The notes: a model not told the origin generated them from the letters alone. A stretch of 64,000 nt of DNA from Brevibacterium oceani (GCF_013623835.1 NZ_JABKDE010000002.1:434001-498000); one strand, 5' to 3'; positions 1 to 8,262 are shown, counted from the first letter of the stretch. A program made the numbers and translations.

Positions 1-530
1 TCACGGACGAGGCTCGCCACCCTCATCTGGTCGGAGCGGTCGATGAGCTCGTTCGACCACTCACCCGTCTCCCAGAATCCCTGCGTCTGCTGATCGACCG
101 CAGGGTCGACCTCGTAGATCTCGTAGAGGTTGCGGTCCCAATAGGTGCGGCGCTGCATGGTCGGCTGCTGCTGGTCGTCCAGCTCGATCTCCCACTCCCA
201 GCTGCCGACCAGAGGGCGCGGCGGCAGAGCTTCTTCGACAGGGGCGACCGCTGCCAGCACCCCCATGGGGCTGTTAGAGCGCGGAGAGGCCGTCGGCTCG
301 ACGACCACCCGCCATCGCCTGTCCACATGCTCGACGACTTCGTCGATGGCCTCGCCCGTCTCGTAGGCCTTGGCGATTCTGTTGCTGTCGAGCAGCAGCT
401 CGCGGGGGATGCGCTTGGTGAACTTGCGGGCCGAGCTCGGACCGCACGGCTCATCGTCGACCAGTACGATCTGGCGTGCGCCGGGGCCGCCGAAGAGGCC
501 CCAAGAGCCGGAGTCGAGTTGCACTGTCAT
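1..530 (-). CDS. PAS-like domain protein, C-terminus beyond window
   Basis: An open frame reads from ATG at 530 to the left edge (about 176 codons seen), beginning MTVQLDSGSWGLF. It is translationally linked to the upstream reductase gene: three bases separate the reductase stop from this ATG, and a GGAGGT ribosome binding site lies inside the end of the reductase gene. Residues near 110-150 (GSWEWEIEL, then YWDRNLYEIYEVDP) resemble a PAS sensor fold. The function is otherwise unrecognised. The PAS call rests on a short pattern and is tentative. Confidence 0.6.
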   Translation of the reverse strand, partial: MTVQLDSGSWGLFGGPGARQIVLVDDEPCGPSSARKFTKRIPRELLLDSNRIAKAYETGEAIDEVVEHVDRRWRVVVEPTASPRSNSPMGVLAAVAPVEEALPPRPLVGSWEWEIELDDQQQPTMQRRTYWDRNLYEIYEVDPAVDQQTQGFWETGEWSNELIDRSDQMRVASLVR

Positions 531-533
531 TGA

Positions 534-1250
534 CTAGATACCTCCTGCCACCGGGATCGTCGCTCCCGACATGTACGTGTTCTCAGCGGTGTGGACCACC
601 GCCGACGCGACCTCCTCGGGCGTGCCGAGCCGCCCCAGCGGGATGCCCTCCAGCATCGCCGTCCGCGCCTGCTCTGAGACGTCGGCCATCATGTCAGTAT
701 CGGTCGCGCCCGGGGCGACGACGTTGACCCTGACGCCGCGACCCGCGTACTCCCGCGCCATCGAGCGGGCGAAAGCCTCCACAGCCCCTTTCGAAGCGGT
801 GTAGTTGCACTGCCCGGCGACTCCATACTTGGCCGACATCGACGACACCAACACGATCGATCCGCCGCGCTGCCTCATCATCGGCCCGAGCGCCGCCTTG
901 GAGGCAAGCATCGGACCGATCGCATTGACCTGCATGACCTCGGAGATGTCCTCTTCGCTCATCCGCAGCAGGAGCTTGTCCCGCGTGATGCCCGCGGCCA
1001 CGACCATCACGTCGAGGCGTCCGAGGGCCTCCGTGGCGGCCTCGACTCCTATGGCGATCGATTCGCCGTCACGGACATCCATCTCAACAGGGACGACGCC
1101 CTCGGGCACCGACCCTCCCGCACGATGCGTCCCGGCCGTAACATAACCGGCGTCGCGCAGCTGGCGGACGGTCGCAGCCCCGATGCCTCGAGTAGCGCCG
1201 ATCACGAGCGCGGTAGGCGCAGGATCCCTTGTTTCGTTCTTCACTTCCAT
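534..1250 (-). CDS. Short-chain dehydrogenase/reductase, FabG-like
   Basis: A 238-residue classical SDR protein. The NADP-binding GATRGIG motif is near residue 18, the structural Asn is in QVNAIG, the catalytic Ser is in VLVSSMSAKYG, and the YTASKG motif supplies Tyr and Lys. The C-terminal VAGGI ending is typical of 3-oxoacyl-(acyl-carrier-protein) reductases. Family knowledge suggests NADPH-dependent reduction of a 3-oxoacyl or related carbonyl substrate in the cytosol, but SDR substrate specificity cannot be read from sequence. It is the first gene of a two-gene unit with the PAS-like protein. The region 1251-1360 upstream holds the divergent start region for the protease gene. Confidence 0.85.
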   Translation of the reverse strand: MEVKNETRDPAPTALVIGATRGIGAATVRQLRDAGYVTAGTHRAGGSVPEGVVPVEMDVRDGESIAIGVEAATEALGRLDVMVVAAGITRDKLLLRMSEEDISEVMQVNAIGPMLASKAALGPMMRQRGGSIVLVSSMSAKYGVAGQCNYTASKGAVEAFARSMAREYAGRGVRVNVVAPGATDTDMMADVSEQARTAMLEGIPLGRLGTPEEVASAVVHTAENTYMSGATIPVAGGI

Positions 1251-1360
1251 TCAGCCTCTCTGTGCGGTATCGTCCGTTACAAACACGTTACGGGACTTGT
1301 ACCCCTTCGTTGGCAAACGGCAGGCGGTGTCTCCGATCTTCTCAACACAGAGGACCGCCG

Positions 1361-1894
1361 ATGCCTGCTTTCAGCACCAACCTTCTCCTGCTCCTTCGCC
1401 GTCCTGCGCTCCTTCGGGGGCGAGGGAAGCGAGACATCTATACGCGCGTTCACAGCTCTCCCGACATGCTCGATGCCTTCGAGTGGCCCGAGGACGCCTC
1501 GTACGAGGCCCTGGGAGAAGCCATCGCATCCGCTCGCGGCTTGAAACTCCGCCTCAGGCCCATCCCCGAAGGTATGGGTCACAGTGAGCTGAGCGGACTC
1601 ACCACAGTCGTCGGCAACACCGCTCACGTCTTCTTCGACCCGGCGCTGTCTCCCGTCAATCGGGAGCAGACGATCCTGCACGAATATGCTCATATCCTGC
1701 ACGGAGACGTCCGAGCCGATTCCGAGTGTACGCACGCGCGCACCATGTTCGACGATCCGATGGAGACGCGCGCTGAAGCTACCGGCATGCGGTTGTTCGA
1801 AGCGCTTCGCCGCCGACATTCAACCTCCGATACCAGCTATTGCGGCGATCTCGTCAGCTTCTTCGCAGGTGCGGAGGACGTGGTCGTTCACTGA
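1361..1894 (+). CDS. ImmA/IrrE-family metalloprotease
   Basis: Encodes 177 residues. The zinc-protease signature HEYAH occupies residues 107-111, and a downstream acidic stretch (ETRAEATG) may give the third zinc ligand. Family members such as ImmA of ICEBs1 and IrrE of Deinococcus cleave XRE-type repressors. The natural partner here would be the XRE regulator at 3739-4134. I chose ATG 1361, preceded by GAGGA. ATG 1466 is an alternative, because the first 30 residues are basic and leucine-rich and not clearly conserved. Its TGA overlaps the ATG of the next gene by one base, which implies translational coupling. Confidence 0.75.
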   Translation: MPAFSTNLLLLLRRPALLRGRGKRDIYTRVHSSPDMLDAFEWPEDASYEALGEAIASARGLKLRLRPIPEGMGHSELSGLTTVVGNTAHVFFDPALSPVNREQTILHEYAHILHGDVRADSECTHARTMFDDPMETRAEATGMRLFEALRRRHSTSDTSYCGDLVSFFAGAEDVVVH

Positions 1895-3000
1895 TGACCG
1901 AACTCGTCATCGTCAGCATCACCCTCATGGTGACCCTGATCGTCTCGACCGCCTACCACGGACGTCGCCGCACGAACCTGCTGCGATACGGCTGCTTCGC
2001 TCTGTTCACTGCGACGCTGTGCCACAGTCTGGAGCCGTTCATCGATGGCCCCTGGCTCAGCATCGGGCTGCGACTGTCGATCCTCGCTGCCCAGGTCTCC
2101 GCAGTCCTTCTCATTCTCACGTTCAGACGGAAGCGGCTCTCTCCTCGCGTCAACACCGCGATCATCGCCACAGGTGTCGCCATAGCCATCGCCGAGATCA
2201 TCTCCCTCCCATATCTCCCTCGCTATTCCGATGGAACCATCTATCCGCAATCCGAGTTCGAAGCCGCCGTCGAAGTCGGCGGAGCGACTCCCATGCTGGT
2301 CTACCACGGCCTCTACCTCGCGGCGTTCGCTGCTACGACCTGCGTCGTGCTCGTGGGATCCTGCGCGGCGGTGACCAGAAGCGGTCTGCCATGGAGCGTG
2401 AGAGCGTCGCTGGCGTTCACCATCGCTGCTGCCTGCGCCACCGTTCTGTTCATCCTCTCCTCATTCATGGATCTCCTGGAAAGGCCGATCCTCGGCGGTG
2501 CTGCTCACCGGAAGGACATACTGGTGATCGTCGTCACATTCCTCTTCCTGGCTCTGGCGACAGGAGTCGTCCATAAGATCATCAGGAGAAGCGCCTCCCG
2601 TCTCGAGGTCCTCGTCGCCAGCGACCTTGTGGAGCCACTCTGGAGGGCCACCACGTCGTTACATCCCGAAGTTCGCTTGCCTGCCGGCGAGCTGCGTCAG
2701 ATGGACCCTCAGACGAATCTGTCCCGCTTGACCATTGAGACGCACGATGCCCTCAAACTCATTCGCGAAAGCGACGACCCGGCTCTGGAGCCCGTGCGTC
2801 GTGCCCACCCTCATGACCCGCATCTGACAGCAGGACTCGTGCGCCACCTGATCGGCGAGACCACAGTGCCACCCGTCAGCGGCCCCACCCGCGCGATGAG
2901 CAGAATCGGTGACCTCTCGAAGTCCGGAGACGAGTCCTTGGCTGCTTCGGTCGGAGCGCTCCGAGACATCCGCTTCGCCATCGACGAGCAGAATAGCTGA
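1894..3000 (+). CDS. Polytopic membrane protein (DUF6545/MAB_1171c-like)
   Basis: A 368-residue protein with about seven hydrophobic segments in the first 230 residues and a soluble charged C-terminal domain of about 140 residues. The architecture and the neighbouring ImmA/IrrE gene match what I recall of the actinobacterial MAB_1171c (DUF6545) family, often annotated as a putative transporter without experimental support. Start: the ATG overlaps the stop of the protease gene (TGATG). Codon use and G+C are a little lower than in the conjugation genes. The function is unknown; a membrane sensor controlling the protease is an inference from context only. Confidence 0.65.
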   Translation: MTELVIVSITLMVTLIVSTAYHGRRRTNLLRYGCFALFTATLCHSLEPFIDGPWLSIGLRLSILAAQVSAVLLILTFRRKRLSPRVNTAIIATGVAIAIAEIISLPYLPRYSDGTIYPQSEFEAAVEVGGATPMLVYHGLYLAAFAATTCVVLVGSCAAVTRSGLPWSVRASLAFTIAAACATVLFILSSFMDLLERPILGGAAHRKDILVIVVTFLFLALATGVVHKIIRRSASRLEVLVASDLVEPLWRATTSLHPEVRLPAGELRQMDPQTNLSRLTIETHDALKLIRESDDPALEPVRRAHPHDPHLTAGLVRHLIGETTVPPVSGPTRAMSRIGDLSKSGDESLAASVGALRDIRFAIDEQNS

Positions 3001-3006
3001 GAGCCG

Positions 3007-3612
3007 ATGCCGCGCTCGAAAGCCACGGCGCAAGTCCTCAGCAGCGTCTTCGCTCCTGCTGCCTCTGTGGCAGCGATCTGCATGCTCACTGCCCTCGTGG
3101 GTGCAAGGACCGTGTTGGAAGGAGTCACCTGGGGGCTCATTGGCGCACTGTTCTGTTCCGCCATACCCATGACAATCATCCATGTCGCTGTCCGCAGAGA
3201 TCGTCTGACAGACCACCACGTCACTCGTCGCGGTCAGCGATGGTGGGTTTTTCTCTGCTGCGTGGTCTCTGTGCTGGGCAGCCTCGGCCTTGCTCTCCTG
3301 TTCAGTGCGCCGGCAACGCTGGTTTGGGCGTTGATCACCATGATCGTCGGCCTCGCCGTCGTCGGCATCGTCACTGTGGTTTGGACCAAGGCCTCGATGC
3401 ACATGTTCTGCCTGGTCGTCCTGATCCTCTTGGCCGCTGCGATGATCTCGCCGTGGTGGATCGCCGCGCTGGTTGTCGGGGTCCCGATGATCGGCTATGC
3501 GCGACTCGCGCTCGACCACCACTCTCTTGCTGAACTCGCAACAGGGGCAGCGCTGGCCGTCGGCGTAACGGCTGCGGCGCTGCCTACGATGCCCACGTCA
3601 TTTGTTCAATGA
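3007..3612 (+). CDS. PAP2-like membrane protein
   Basis: A 201-residue protein with five to six predicted membrane helices. The C-terminal pattern (YARLALDHHSLAELATGAALA) resembles phosphatase motif 3 of the PAP2 family, where Arg and His are catalytic and Asp supports them. KASMHMF near residue 120 is in the place of the central SGH motif but lacks its Ser-Gly, so activity is doubtful. It follows the polytopic membrane gene by six bases and is probably in the same operon. Known PAP2 enzymes hydrolyse lipid phosphates at the membrane. Here it may be a degenerate member. Confidence 0.55.
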   Translation: MPRSKATAQVLSSVFAPAASVAAICMLTALVGARTVLEGVTWGLIGALFCSAIPMTIIHVAVRRDRLTDHHVTRRGQRWWVFLCCVVSVLGSLGLALLFSAPATLVWALITMIVGLAVVGIVTVVWTKASMHMFCLVVLILLAAAMISPWWIAALVVGVPMIGYARLALDHHSLAELATGAALAVGVTAAALPTMPTSFVQ

Positions 3613-3643
3613 TCAACTTTTCTTCGTGTCGAGTGGCCCCGAT

Positions 3644-3664
3644 TGGAAAACGTTCCACTAGGAT
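3644..3664 (+). promoter_or_regulatory. TGGAA-N4-TTCCA palindrome and -10 of the XRE gene
   Basis: The sequence TGGAAAACGTTCCA (3644-3657) is an interrupted palindrome directly followed by TAGGAT (3659-3664), a good actinobacterial -10. I see no clear -35. A related perfect palindrome lies downstream of the XRE gene at 4180-4195. Two matching operators bracketing a regulator suggest autoregulation by the XRE protein at 3739-4134; this is an inference. Confidence 0.5.
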
Positions 3665-3738
3665 GGTGGTCAACACCCGGATGTTGCAGAACTGCGACAA
3701 TCGGCTTCAATCCTCGGATCGCGATGAAAGGCAGCGCC

Positions 3739-4134
3739 GTGACCATTGCCCAACGGCTCGAACAGCTGTTCTCAGAGACTGCTGGCCCCCACGGCCGCCC
3801 CGTCACCATGAAGGAGATCATCCAAAGGATGGATCAGCGCGGCATCTCGTCCATGTCGCTGAGCTATCTCCAGCAGCTGCGCAAGGGGGAGGCCGAGAAC
3901 CCTCGACTGCAGCACCTCAGAGCCCTGGCAGACGCCTTCGGCGTCCCTCTGACCTACTTCCTCGAGGATGATCCGGACGACGCTGACAACCGGGAACTGA
4001 CGCAGCAGGAGCGCACCCTCGCGCTGCGCGTCCATGGGCTCAGCGACGGTGCACTCTCCAGCATTCGCGCTGTCGTGGAGCTGGCCCGCAAGAGCGAGCA
4101 ACTCGACGAGCAGGGAGACCCCGAAGGAGACTGA
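3739..4134 (+). CDS. XRE-family transcriptional regulator
   Basis: About 131 residues with an N-terminal Cro/C1-type helix-turn-helix (residues about 20-70; SMSLSYLQQLRKGEAENP is the recognition region) and a short C-terminal helix. The layout (Q-R-L-x-x-L-F start and PLTYFLED after the HTH) is that of small actinobacterial EspR-like regulators. I chose GTG 3739 because AAAGG lies seven bases upstream; ATG 3724 is the alternative. It lies next to an ImmA/IrrE protease, the usual partner of XRE repressors. Probable operators TGGAA-N-TTCCA lie on both sides. Confidence 0.75.
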   Translation: MTIAQRLEQLFSETAGPHGRPVTMKEIIQRMDQRGISSMSLSYLQQLRKGEAENPRLQHLRALADAFGVPLTYFLEDDPDDADNRELTQQERTLALRVHGLSDGALSSIRAVVELARKSEQLDEQGDPEGD

Positions 4135-4179
4135 ACGAGGAGCTCAATGGCAACGCCGGTGCCGACGACGAGTATTTGA

Positions 4180-4209
4180 GTGGAAACTTTTCCACTGATG
4201 TGGCATACT
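4180..4209 (+). promoter_or_regulatory. Perfect operator palindrome overlapping a promoter
   Basis: GTGGAAACTTTTCCAC (4180-4195) is a perfect 7+7 palindrome with a 2-base centre. TGGAAA (4181-4186) is spaced 17 bases from CATACT (4204-4209), giving a plausible promoter whose -35 is embedded in the operator. It would drive the gene at 4285. The similarity to the palindrome at 3644 suggests control by the adjacent XRE regulator. Confidence 0.55.
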
Positions 4210-4284
4210 CGGTAACACGTCCGGCAGTGATGCCGCTTTCCGCACACCGCGGGAGCCGGCGACCCGCCCATGAAGGAGCATCCG

Positions 4285-4797
4285 ATGGTCAACCTGCACC
4301 CCACGTCCGACGAGTTCCGCGGCTTCGACGAGGCCCGTTCGATCATGTGGTGCCATGAGGCGCGCGCCAGAGTCCATCGCCAGCTGAACTTCACGCCCTT
4401 TGTCTCGAACCCCGCCGTGCGCTCCGTCCACGTCGACAACGTCACCCGCGCCGACCGCGCCTTCCTCACGGCCTTTGACGACCAGGGCAAGCGGGTCGAC
4501 GCCGACACGGTCTTCACCGACGACGCCTCCCAGCGCATCGACGTCACGCCCGAGTTCGACCACGACTTCACGAGCATGCCGGTCGCCCCCGGTTCGCAGC
4601 TCGCCGACCTCCTCGCCGAGGAGAAGGGGTGGGCTATCGACATGCGCGCCCTGCGCAGCTACGACCTCGATGCCGATCGCCGAGCCACGCAGCGCGCGGT
4701 CTTCCTTGCGCACCTCGGCGACATGATGGCAACCGGGCAGATCCAGGGGTTCCTCCTCGACGGGATGTCCGGCCCCGACGAGCCGGACGCGGCGTGA
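4285..4797 (+). CDS. Hypothetical protein
   Basis: A 170-residue soluble acidic protein, MVNLHPTSDEFRGF at the start. AAGGAG ends six bases before ATG 4285, so this start is preferred to ATG 4270. No family recognised and no membrane segment. It is expressed from a promoter containing a perfect palindrome next to the XRE regulator gene, so it is a likely target of that regulator. It is followed by a strong stem-loop terminator. Confidence 0.6.
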   Translation: MVNLHPTSDEFRGFDEARSIMWCHEARARVHRQLNFTPFVSNPAVRSVHVDNVTRADRAFLTAFDDQGKRVDADTVFTDDASQRIDVTPEFDHDFTSMPVAPGSQLADLLAEEKGWAIDMRALRSYDLDADRRATQRAVFLAHLGDMMATGQIQGFLLDGMSGPDEPDAA

Positions 4798-4824
4798 CGC
4801 CGCGCCGCCGGACTCGACACGACA

Positions 4825-4848
4825 GGCCCCGTCCATTCGGACGGGGCC
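4825..4848 (+). terminator. Stem-loop terminator
   Basis: GGCCCCGTCC and GGACGGGGCC form a 10-bp stem around ATTC, followed by TTCTCG. It ends the transcript of the 4285 gene. The stretch 4849-4978 holds no gene I can support. Confidence 0.7.
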
Positions 4849-4978
4849 TTCTCGTATCCGGAGTCGACGGTGGAGATCCCAGCGGGTGGACCGACTGACG
4901 TCGGTCCCGGGAGAGAGGTGGCGGTGGACGCCGATGGCGTCACCGTCACCGCACATCATTCGCGACCACAGGAGCGAC

Positions 4979-5128
4979 ATGTCCCGATTCGCCTACATCG
5001 TCGAGGTCGACGCCCCCACAAAGGAGCAGGCCGACCAGGTCATGGCCGAACGCGTCCTGCCCGAAGAGGAGTACGACTTCGTCGGCGACTACAGCATCGC
5101 TTACCGCGATGTGGAGGAGGAGGGCTGA
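4979..5128 (+). CDS. Small hypothetical protein
   Basis: A 49-residue acidic protein beginning MSRFAYIVEVDAPTKEQADQ. Start ATG 4979 is preceded by AGGAG. The alternation of a beta strand, a helix and a beta strand ending DYSIAYRDVEEEG suggests a small alpha/beta fold of the kind seen in phage and plasmid accessory proteins. The stop overlaps the next start (TGATG), so the two genes are coupled. Function unknown. Confidence 0.55.
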   Translation: MSRFAYIVEVDAPTKEQADQVMAERVLPEEEYDFVGDYSIAYRDVEEEG

Positions 5129-5358
5129 TGTCCACGGAGTTCGATCCCTCGCTCGTCGAGCACACCGTCGTACTCAAGGGCCGCCTCGTCCACGTCTACA
5201 AGGTCGGGGGAGGCACGCCCGGACGGCGCTACGACGGCCTCTGGGGATACCGCGTCCGCTGCCAGGGGAGACTCGTCGCCTCCGGCGAGGACCTGAGGAC
5301 CGGCATGCCTAAGACCCATGACGAGGCTGCTCTGATCGCTCTGGAGCTGGTCACCTGA
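5128..5358 (+). CDS. Small hypothetical protein
   Basis: A 76-residue protein (MSTEFDPSLVEHTVVLKGRL start) coupled by a one-base overlap to the 49-residue gene before it. It appears to be a single beta-rich domain. No family recognised. It ends just before a bidirectional stem-loop shared with the convergent LysM gene. Confidence 0.55.
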   Translation: MSTEFDPSLVEHTVVLKGRLVHVYKVGGGTPGRRYDGLWGYRVRCQGRLVASGEDLRTGMPKTHDEAALIALELVT

Positions 5359-5381
5359 AGAGGGACCGGCAGACGAGACGA

Positions 5382-5423
5382 AACGAGGCCCGGACGCCGC
5401 GTCAGCAGCATCCGGGCCTCGTT
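5382..5423. terminator. Bidirectional stem-loop terminator
   Basis: AACGAGGCCCGGA and TCCGGGCCTCGTT form a 13-bp stem. It lies between the convergent stops of the 5128-5358 gene and the 5448-6062 gene and can serve both transcripts. Confidence 0.75.
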
Positions 5424-5447
5424 CATCATCCCGCGGGAGCGGGACCG

Positions 5448-6062
5448 TCACACCGGCGGGATCAGCAACGACGCGCCAGCGTAGATGAGGTTCGGGTTCT
5501 GGATCCTGTTCTCCTCGACCAGCACCCCGACCGGGACGCCGGTCTCGCCGGAGATCTCGGTGAGCGTGTCGCCCGGCTGGATGACGTACGTCTGAGTCTT
5601 CGACTCCGACCCGGGCTCCGCCTCGTCGGCTCCGCGCGAGCCGTCCGGGTCATCTTCGTCGCCGCGCCCGGTCTCCCGGTCGTCTGACGAGGAACCCGCG
5701 TCGTCCCCCTCGGCCCCTCCCTTTTCGAAGGCGTCGGGGATGCCGTTGCGGTCTCGGTCCGGCAGCGTCACCGTCACGGTGCCGTCCTCGTCCCCGCCGG
5801 CGGGCGACTCGCTCGCCGGCGCGGGTGCGTGGACAGTCGGCTTGTCGTCGCCTGCGAGTGCAGCTGCGATCCCGCCGTCTTCTGAGGCCATGTGCACGAA
5901 GCCCCAGCCGGCGAACAGCAGCGCGCCGCCAACGACGATCCCCGAAGCGAGAATCGGCCCGTTGCCGAAGCCCGTGGGCCCCAGTCGGGACCGCGGGGTC
6001 GCCCTCTGGGCCGGAGGCTCGGAGGGCTCACCCCCGGGTGGCGTCCGGTTCTCATCCGTCAT
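5448..6062 (-). CDS. Single-pass membrane protein with C-terminal LysM domain
   Basis: Encodes 204 residues. A short Pro-rich cytoplasmic N-terminus is followed by one membrane helix (about 38-57), a long acidic Asp/Glu/Gly/Ser linker (about 60-150) that includes a thrombospondin-like calcium loop (DRDRNGIPDAFE), and a C-terminal LysM domain (YVIQPGDTLTEIS to SLLIPPV). LysM domains bind peptidoglycan N-acetylglucosamine, so the protein probably links membrane and cell wall outside the cell. I chose ATG 6062 (MTDENRTPP). It is divergent from the 6246 gene across a shared promoter region. A role in a conjugation envelope complex or surface display is an inference. Confidence 0.75.
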   Translation of the reverse strand: MTDENRTPPGGEPSEPPAQRATPRSRLGPTGFGNGPILASGIVVGGALLFAGWGFVHMASEDGGIAAALAGDDKPTVHAPAPASESPAGGDEDGTVTVTLPDRDRNGIPDAFEKGGAEGDDAGSSSDDRETGRGDEDDPDGSRGADEAEPGSESKTQTYVIQPGDTLTEISGETGVPVGVLVEENRIQNPNLIYAGASLLIPPV

Positions 6063-6104
6063 CTCTCTTGCCCCTCTCTGCGGCCGCACTCGAATGATGT
6101 TGTG

Positions 6105-6152
6105 AGTCTACGAGTCCATTCTACTCATAAGCGAGTCGAACTTGATAGAATC
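6105..6152. promoter_or_regulatory. Divergent promoter region with TAGANT cores
   Basis: On the minus strand CTCGTAGACT has its TAGACT core at 6105-6110 and faces the LysM gene. On the plus strand CTTGATAGAATC at 6141-6152 faces the 6246 gene. GCGAGTCGAA at 6131-6140 belongs to the TCGA-box pattern repeated in other element promoters. No TTGACA-like -35 stands at 17 bases from the plus-strand core. Confidence 0.55.
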
Positions 6153-6245
6153 AAGGAGGCGAATGGCTCCCGACTGACCACTCGGCGTCCACCGACAGAT
6201 CATCCACAACGACCACCACGTCACAACACGAAGGAAGTACCCACC

Positions 6246-7130
6246 ATGGCCAACTACTCCGTCCAGGCCGAACAGCTCACCGAGGGCACCACCGTCTCCA
6301 TCCGCGGCAAGCTCGCGTTCGCGCGGCTGACCCGCCGGATCGAGGGCGACGAGCTCGCCAAGGTCAACCAGCGCAAGATCCAGAACGGCATGAGCCCGGT
6401 GAACCAGCCGCACACCACGGCCACGATCACCGAGGCCGACGTCGTGTACGTCGATCCGGCGAATCCGACCGCCGAGGAGCGCTTCGTCGCCGAGCGCCGA
6501 TACGCCTCGAAGAAGAACCCGGACACCGGTGCCAACTACTCGATCGACTCGAAGGGCAACAACCTGCCGATCATCGGGATCCCCTCGCCGAAGGGCGACG
6601 GCACCTTCGACCAGGACACCAGCGGGCGCGAGCTCGACCGCGGCCTGGATGTGGAGCTCGTGCTCCGCGTGTACAAGCCGAAGAACTACGCCAAGCGCGG
6701 CCTCGCCCTCGAGCAGGTCATCGTCCACGAGACGCCGCGCTACTACGGCGGGTCGGGAGTCGACACCGCGGATCTCAAGGCCCGCGGCATCGTGTTCAAC
6801 TCCCAGCCGCAGGCGGTCGCCGCCTCGGAGGCCAACCCCGTCGGGTCGGCTCCTGAGCCCGAGGACGACGGCGGCGAGGCCGCCAGCCTGCCCGCGCCCG
6901 CTCCGCAGGCCGCACCGCAGGTCCAGGCGCAGCCCGCTGCGGCTGCGCAGGAAGCTCCCGCCGCCGCTGCGACGGCGACCGCCGAGGAGTCCCCGGCGGA
7001 GAAGCTCGCCCGCCTCGAGGCGGAAAACGCGGCGCTGAAGAACGCCGGATCCGCCGTCGGCGAGCCGGCCTCGGCCACCCCGTGGAACGCCCAGGGCGCT
7101 CCGCAGGGCGGGATCACCTACCAGAGCTGA
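6246..7130 (+). CDS. Unknown protein with N-terminal beta-rich domain and Ala/Pro-rich tail
   Basis: A 294-residue protein. Residues 1-185 look like a compact beta-rich domain (MANYSVQAEQLTEGTTVSIRG at the start). Residues about 190-250 are Ala/Pro/Glu-rich, ending in a short predicted helix (EKLARLEAENAAL) and a Gly/Gln-rich end. The plan resembles single-stranded-DNA-binding proteins (OB-like core, flexible tail), but I cannot match an SSB motif, so this is only a suggestion. It has its own promoter, a GAAGGAA ribosome binding site and a strong stem-loop behind it, suggesting high expression. It is the first gene of the plus-strand arm, directly ahead of a primase-like gene. Confidence 0.6.
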   Translation: MANYSVQAEQLTEGTTVSIRGKLAFARLTRRIEGDELAKVNQRKIQNGMSPVNQPHTTATITEADVVYVDPANPTAEERFVAERRYASKKNPDTGANYSIDSKGNNLPIIGIPSPKGDGTFDQDTSGRELDRGLDVELVLRVYKPKNYAKRGLALEQVIVHETPRYYGGSGVDTADLKARGIVFNSQPQAVAASEANPVGSAPEPEDDGGEAASLPAPAPQAAPQVQAQPAAAAQEAPAAAATATAEESPAEKLARLEAENAALKNAGSAVGEPASATPWNAQGAPQGGITYQS

Positions 7131-7148
7131 CCCGCACCCATGGATACG

Positions 7149-7193
7149 AGACCCCCGTCGTCGACCGTCACTCACGGCCGCGGCGGGGGTCTC
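7149..7193 (+). terminator. Stem-loop terminator
   Basis: GAGACCCCCGTCG pairs with CGGCGGGGGTCTC (one mismatch). No U-tract follows, as is common for actinobacterial terminators. Confidence 0.65.
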
Positions 7194-7233
7194 GTCTTCG
7201 TCTCCCGTCCACCCACGACCCGAAGGCACTGAT

Positions 7234-8262
7234 GTGAGCGTCGTCGACCCCCGCACGATCTTCCCGAACTTCTACGACAACCCGTCCATCCGCGCGATCG
7301 CGGACGCTCAGAGGTGGACGGTCTCCGGCCGCCTGGGGGACGCCGACGACGGCAACAAGGCCCCGATCGACATCCGTCACCTCATCGACGGCTGCGGCCC
7401 TTCATGCCGCCACGAGGGCCCGCTCCGCGGCGCGTTCGACATATCGCCAGTCTGCCTGGTCGATCTCGACGAGCTCGTCCGTGAGCTGCCCGACGCAGCC
7501 AACAACGCGTTCCACCTGCAGTCGAGCACCGACGGCTTCATGGTCGTCGACATCGAGCCCGACTGCCCCGAGGAGATCGCGCGGGACCTGCTCCGCATGC
7601 CGGGCATCCTCTACTCCGAGGTCTCGATGTCCGGCCGGGGGTACCACCTGCTCGTCCCGGTGCCGAGCAACCTCCACGACTTTCCGCTCGCGGTCGGCAA
7701 GCGCAAGATCCGCGAGTCGCACGGCTGGTACGAGCTGCTGCTCGATCACTGGGCCACCTTCACGCGCCGCCCCATCCCATCCGAGGCCCTCGCACGCGCA
7801 CGAGCCGCCGCGAACCCTCCGGCCTTCGCCACCGTCGAAGACCTCTACGCCGACCTGGCGGCGGGCGTGCGCGAGTCGGCCGCGGCATCCGGCTCGGTCA
7901 TCGCGACCGCCGAGGACGCGCCCGACATCCCCTACGGCATCGACATCGTCTCCCAGACCCGGCAGGCCGCCGAGGGCCACCTCAAGACGCCCGACGACTT
8001 CGACCGGGACATGTCCCGCTATGAGTTCAGCGTCCTGGGGTCGCTCTACGGGTGGCTGCGCACGCAGGTCTCCGAGTACAGCGCATACGGCGTCGAGTAC
8101 TCCGCCAGCGATGTGACCTGGCTGCTCTACCTCGCCGCGGTCGAGGTCCTCGAGCCGCGGCCGAAGCACCACCAGACGCGCAACGGCAGGCCCTACCTGC
8201 TCGACCGAGCGGCGTCCCTCGTCGCCGACCGGCGGGCACGGGAGGAGCGGGTCCCGGCCTGA
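7234..8262 (+). CDS. Primase-polymerase-like (AEP superfamily) protein
   Basis: A 342-residue protein, GTG start after CGAAGG. The middle region carries three spaced motifs typical of archaeo-eukaryotic primase/prim-pol catalytic domains: an acidic pair (D106, E108 in MVVDIEPD), a Ser-Gly-x-Gly-x-His motif (SGRGYHLL, H138), and a third acidic motif with a following Thr (WYELLLDHWATFT, D171). Family knowledge: such enzymes make primers or extend DNA on plasmids and phages. The C-terminal 130 residues are unassigned. The neighbouring AAA ATPases and the UvrD-type helicase fit an element replication or transfer-priming module. The family call is by motif only. Confidence 0.6.
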   Translation: MSVVDPRTIFPNFYDNPSIRAIADAQRWTVSGRLGDADDGNKAPIDIRHLIDGCGPSCRHEGPLRGAFDISPVCLVDLDELVRELPDAANNAFHLQSSTDGFMVVDIEPDCPEEIARDLLRMPGILYSEVSMSGRGYHLLVPVPSNLHDFPLAVGKRKIRESHGWYELLLDHWATFTRRPIPSEALARARAAANPPAFATVEDLYADLAAGVRESAAASGSVIATAEDAPDIPYGIDIVSQTRQAAEGHLKTPDDFDRDMSRYEFSVLGSLYGWLRTQVSEYSAYGVEYSASDVTWLLYLAAVEVLEPRPKHHQTRNGRPYLLDRAASLVADRRAREERVPA

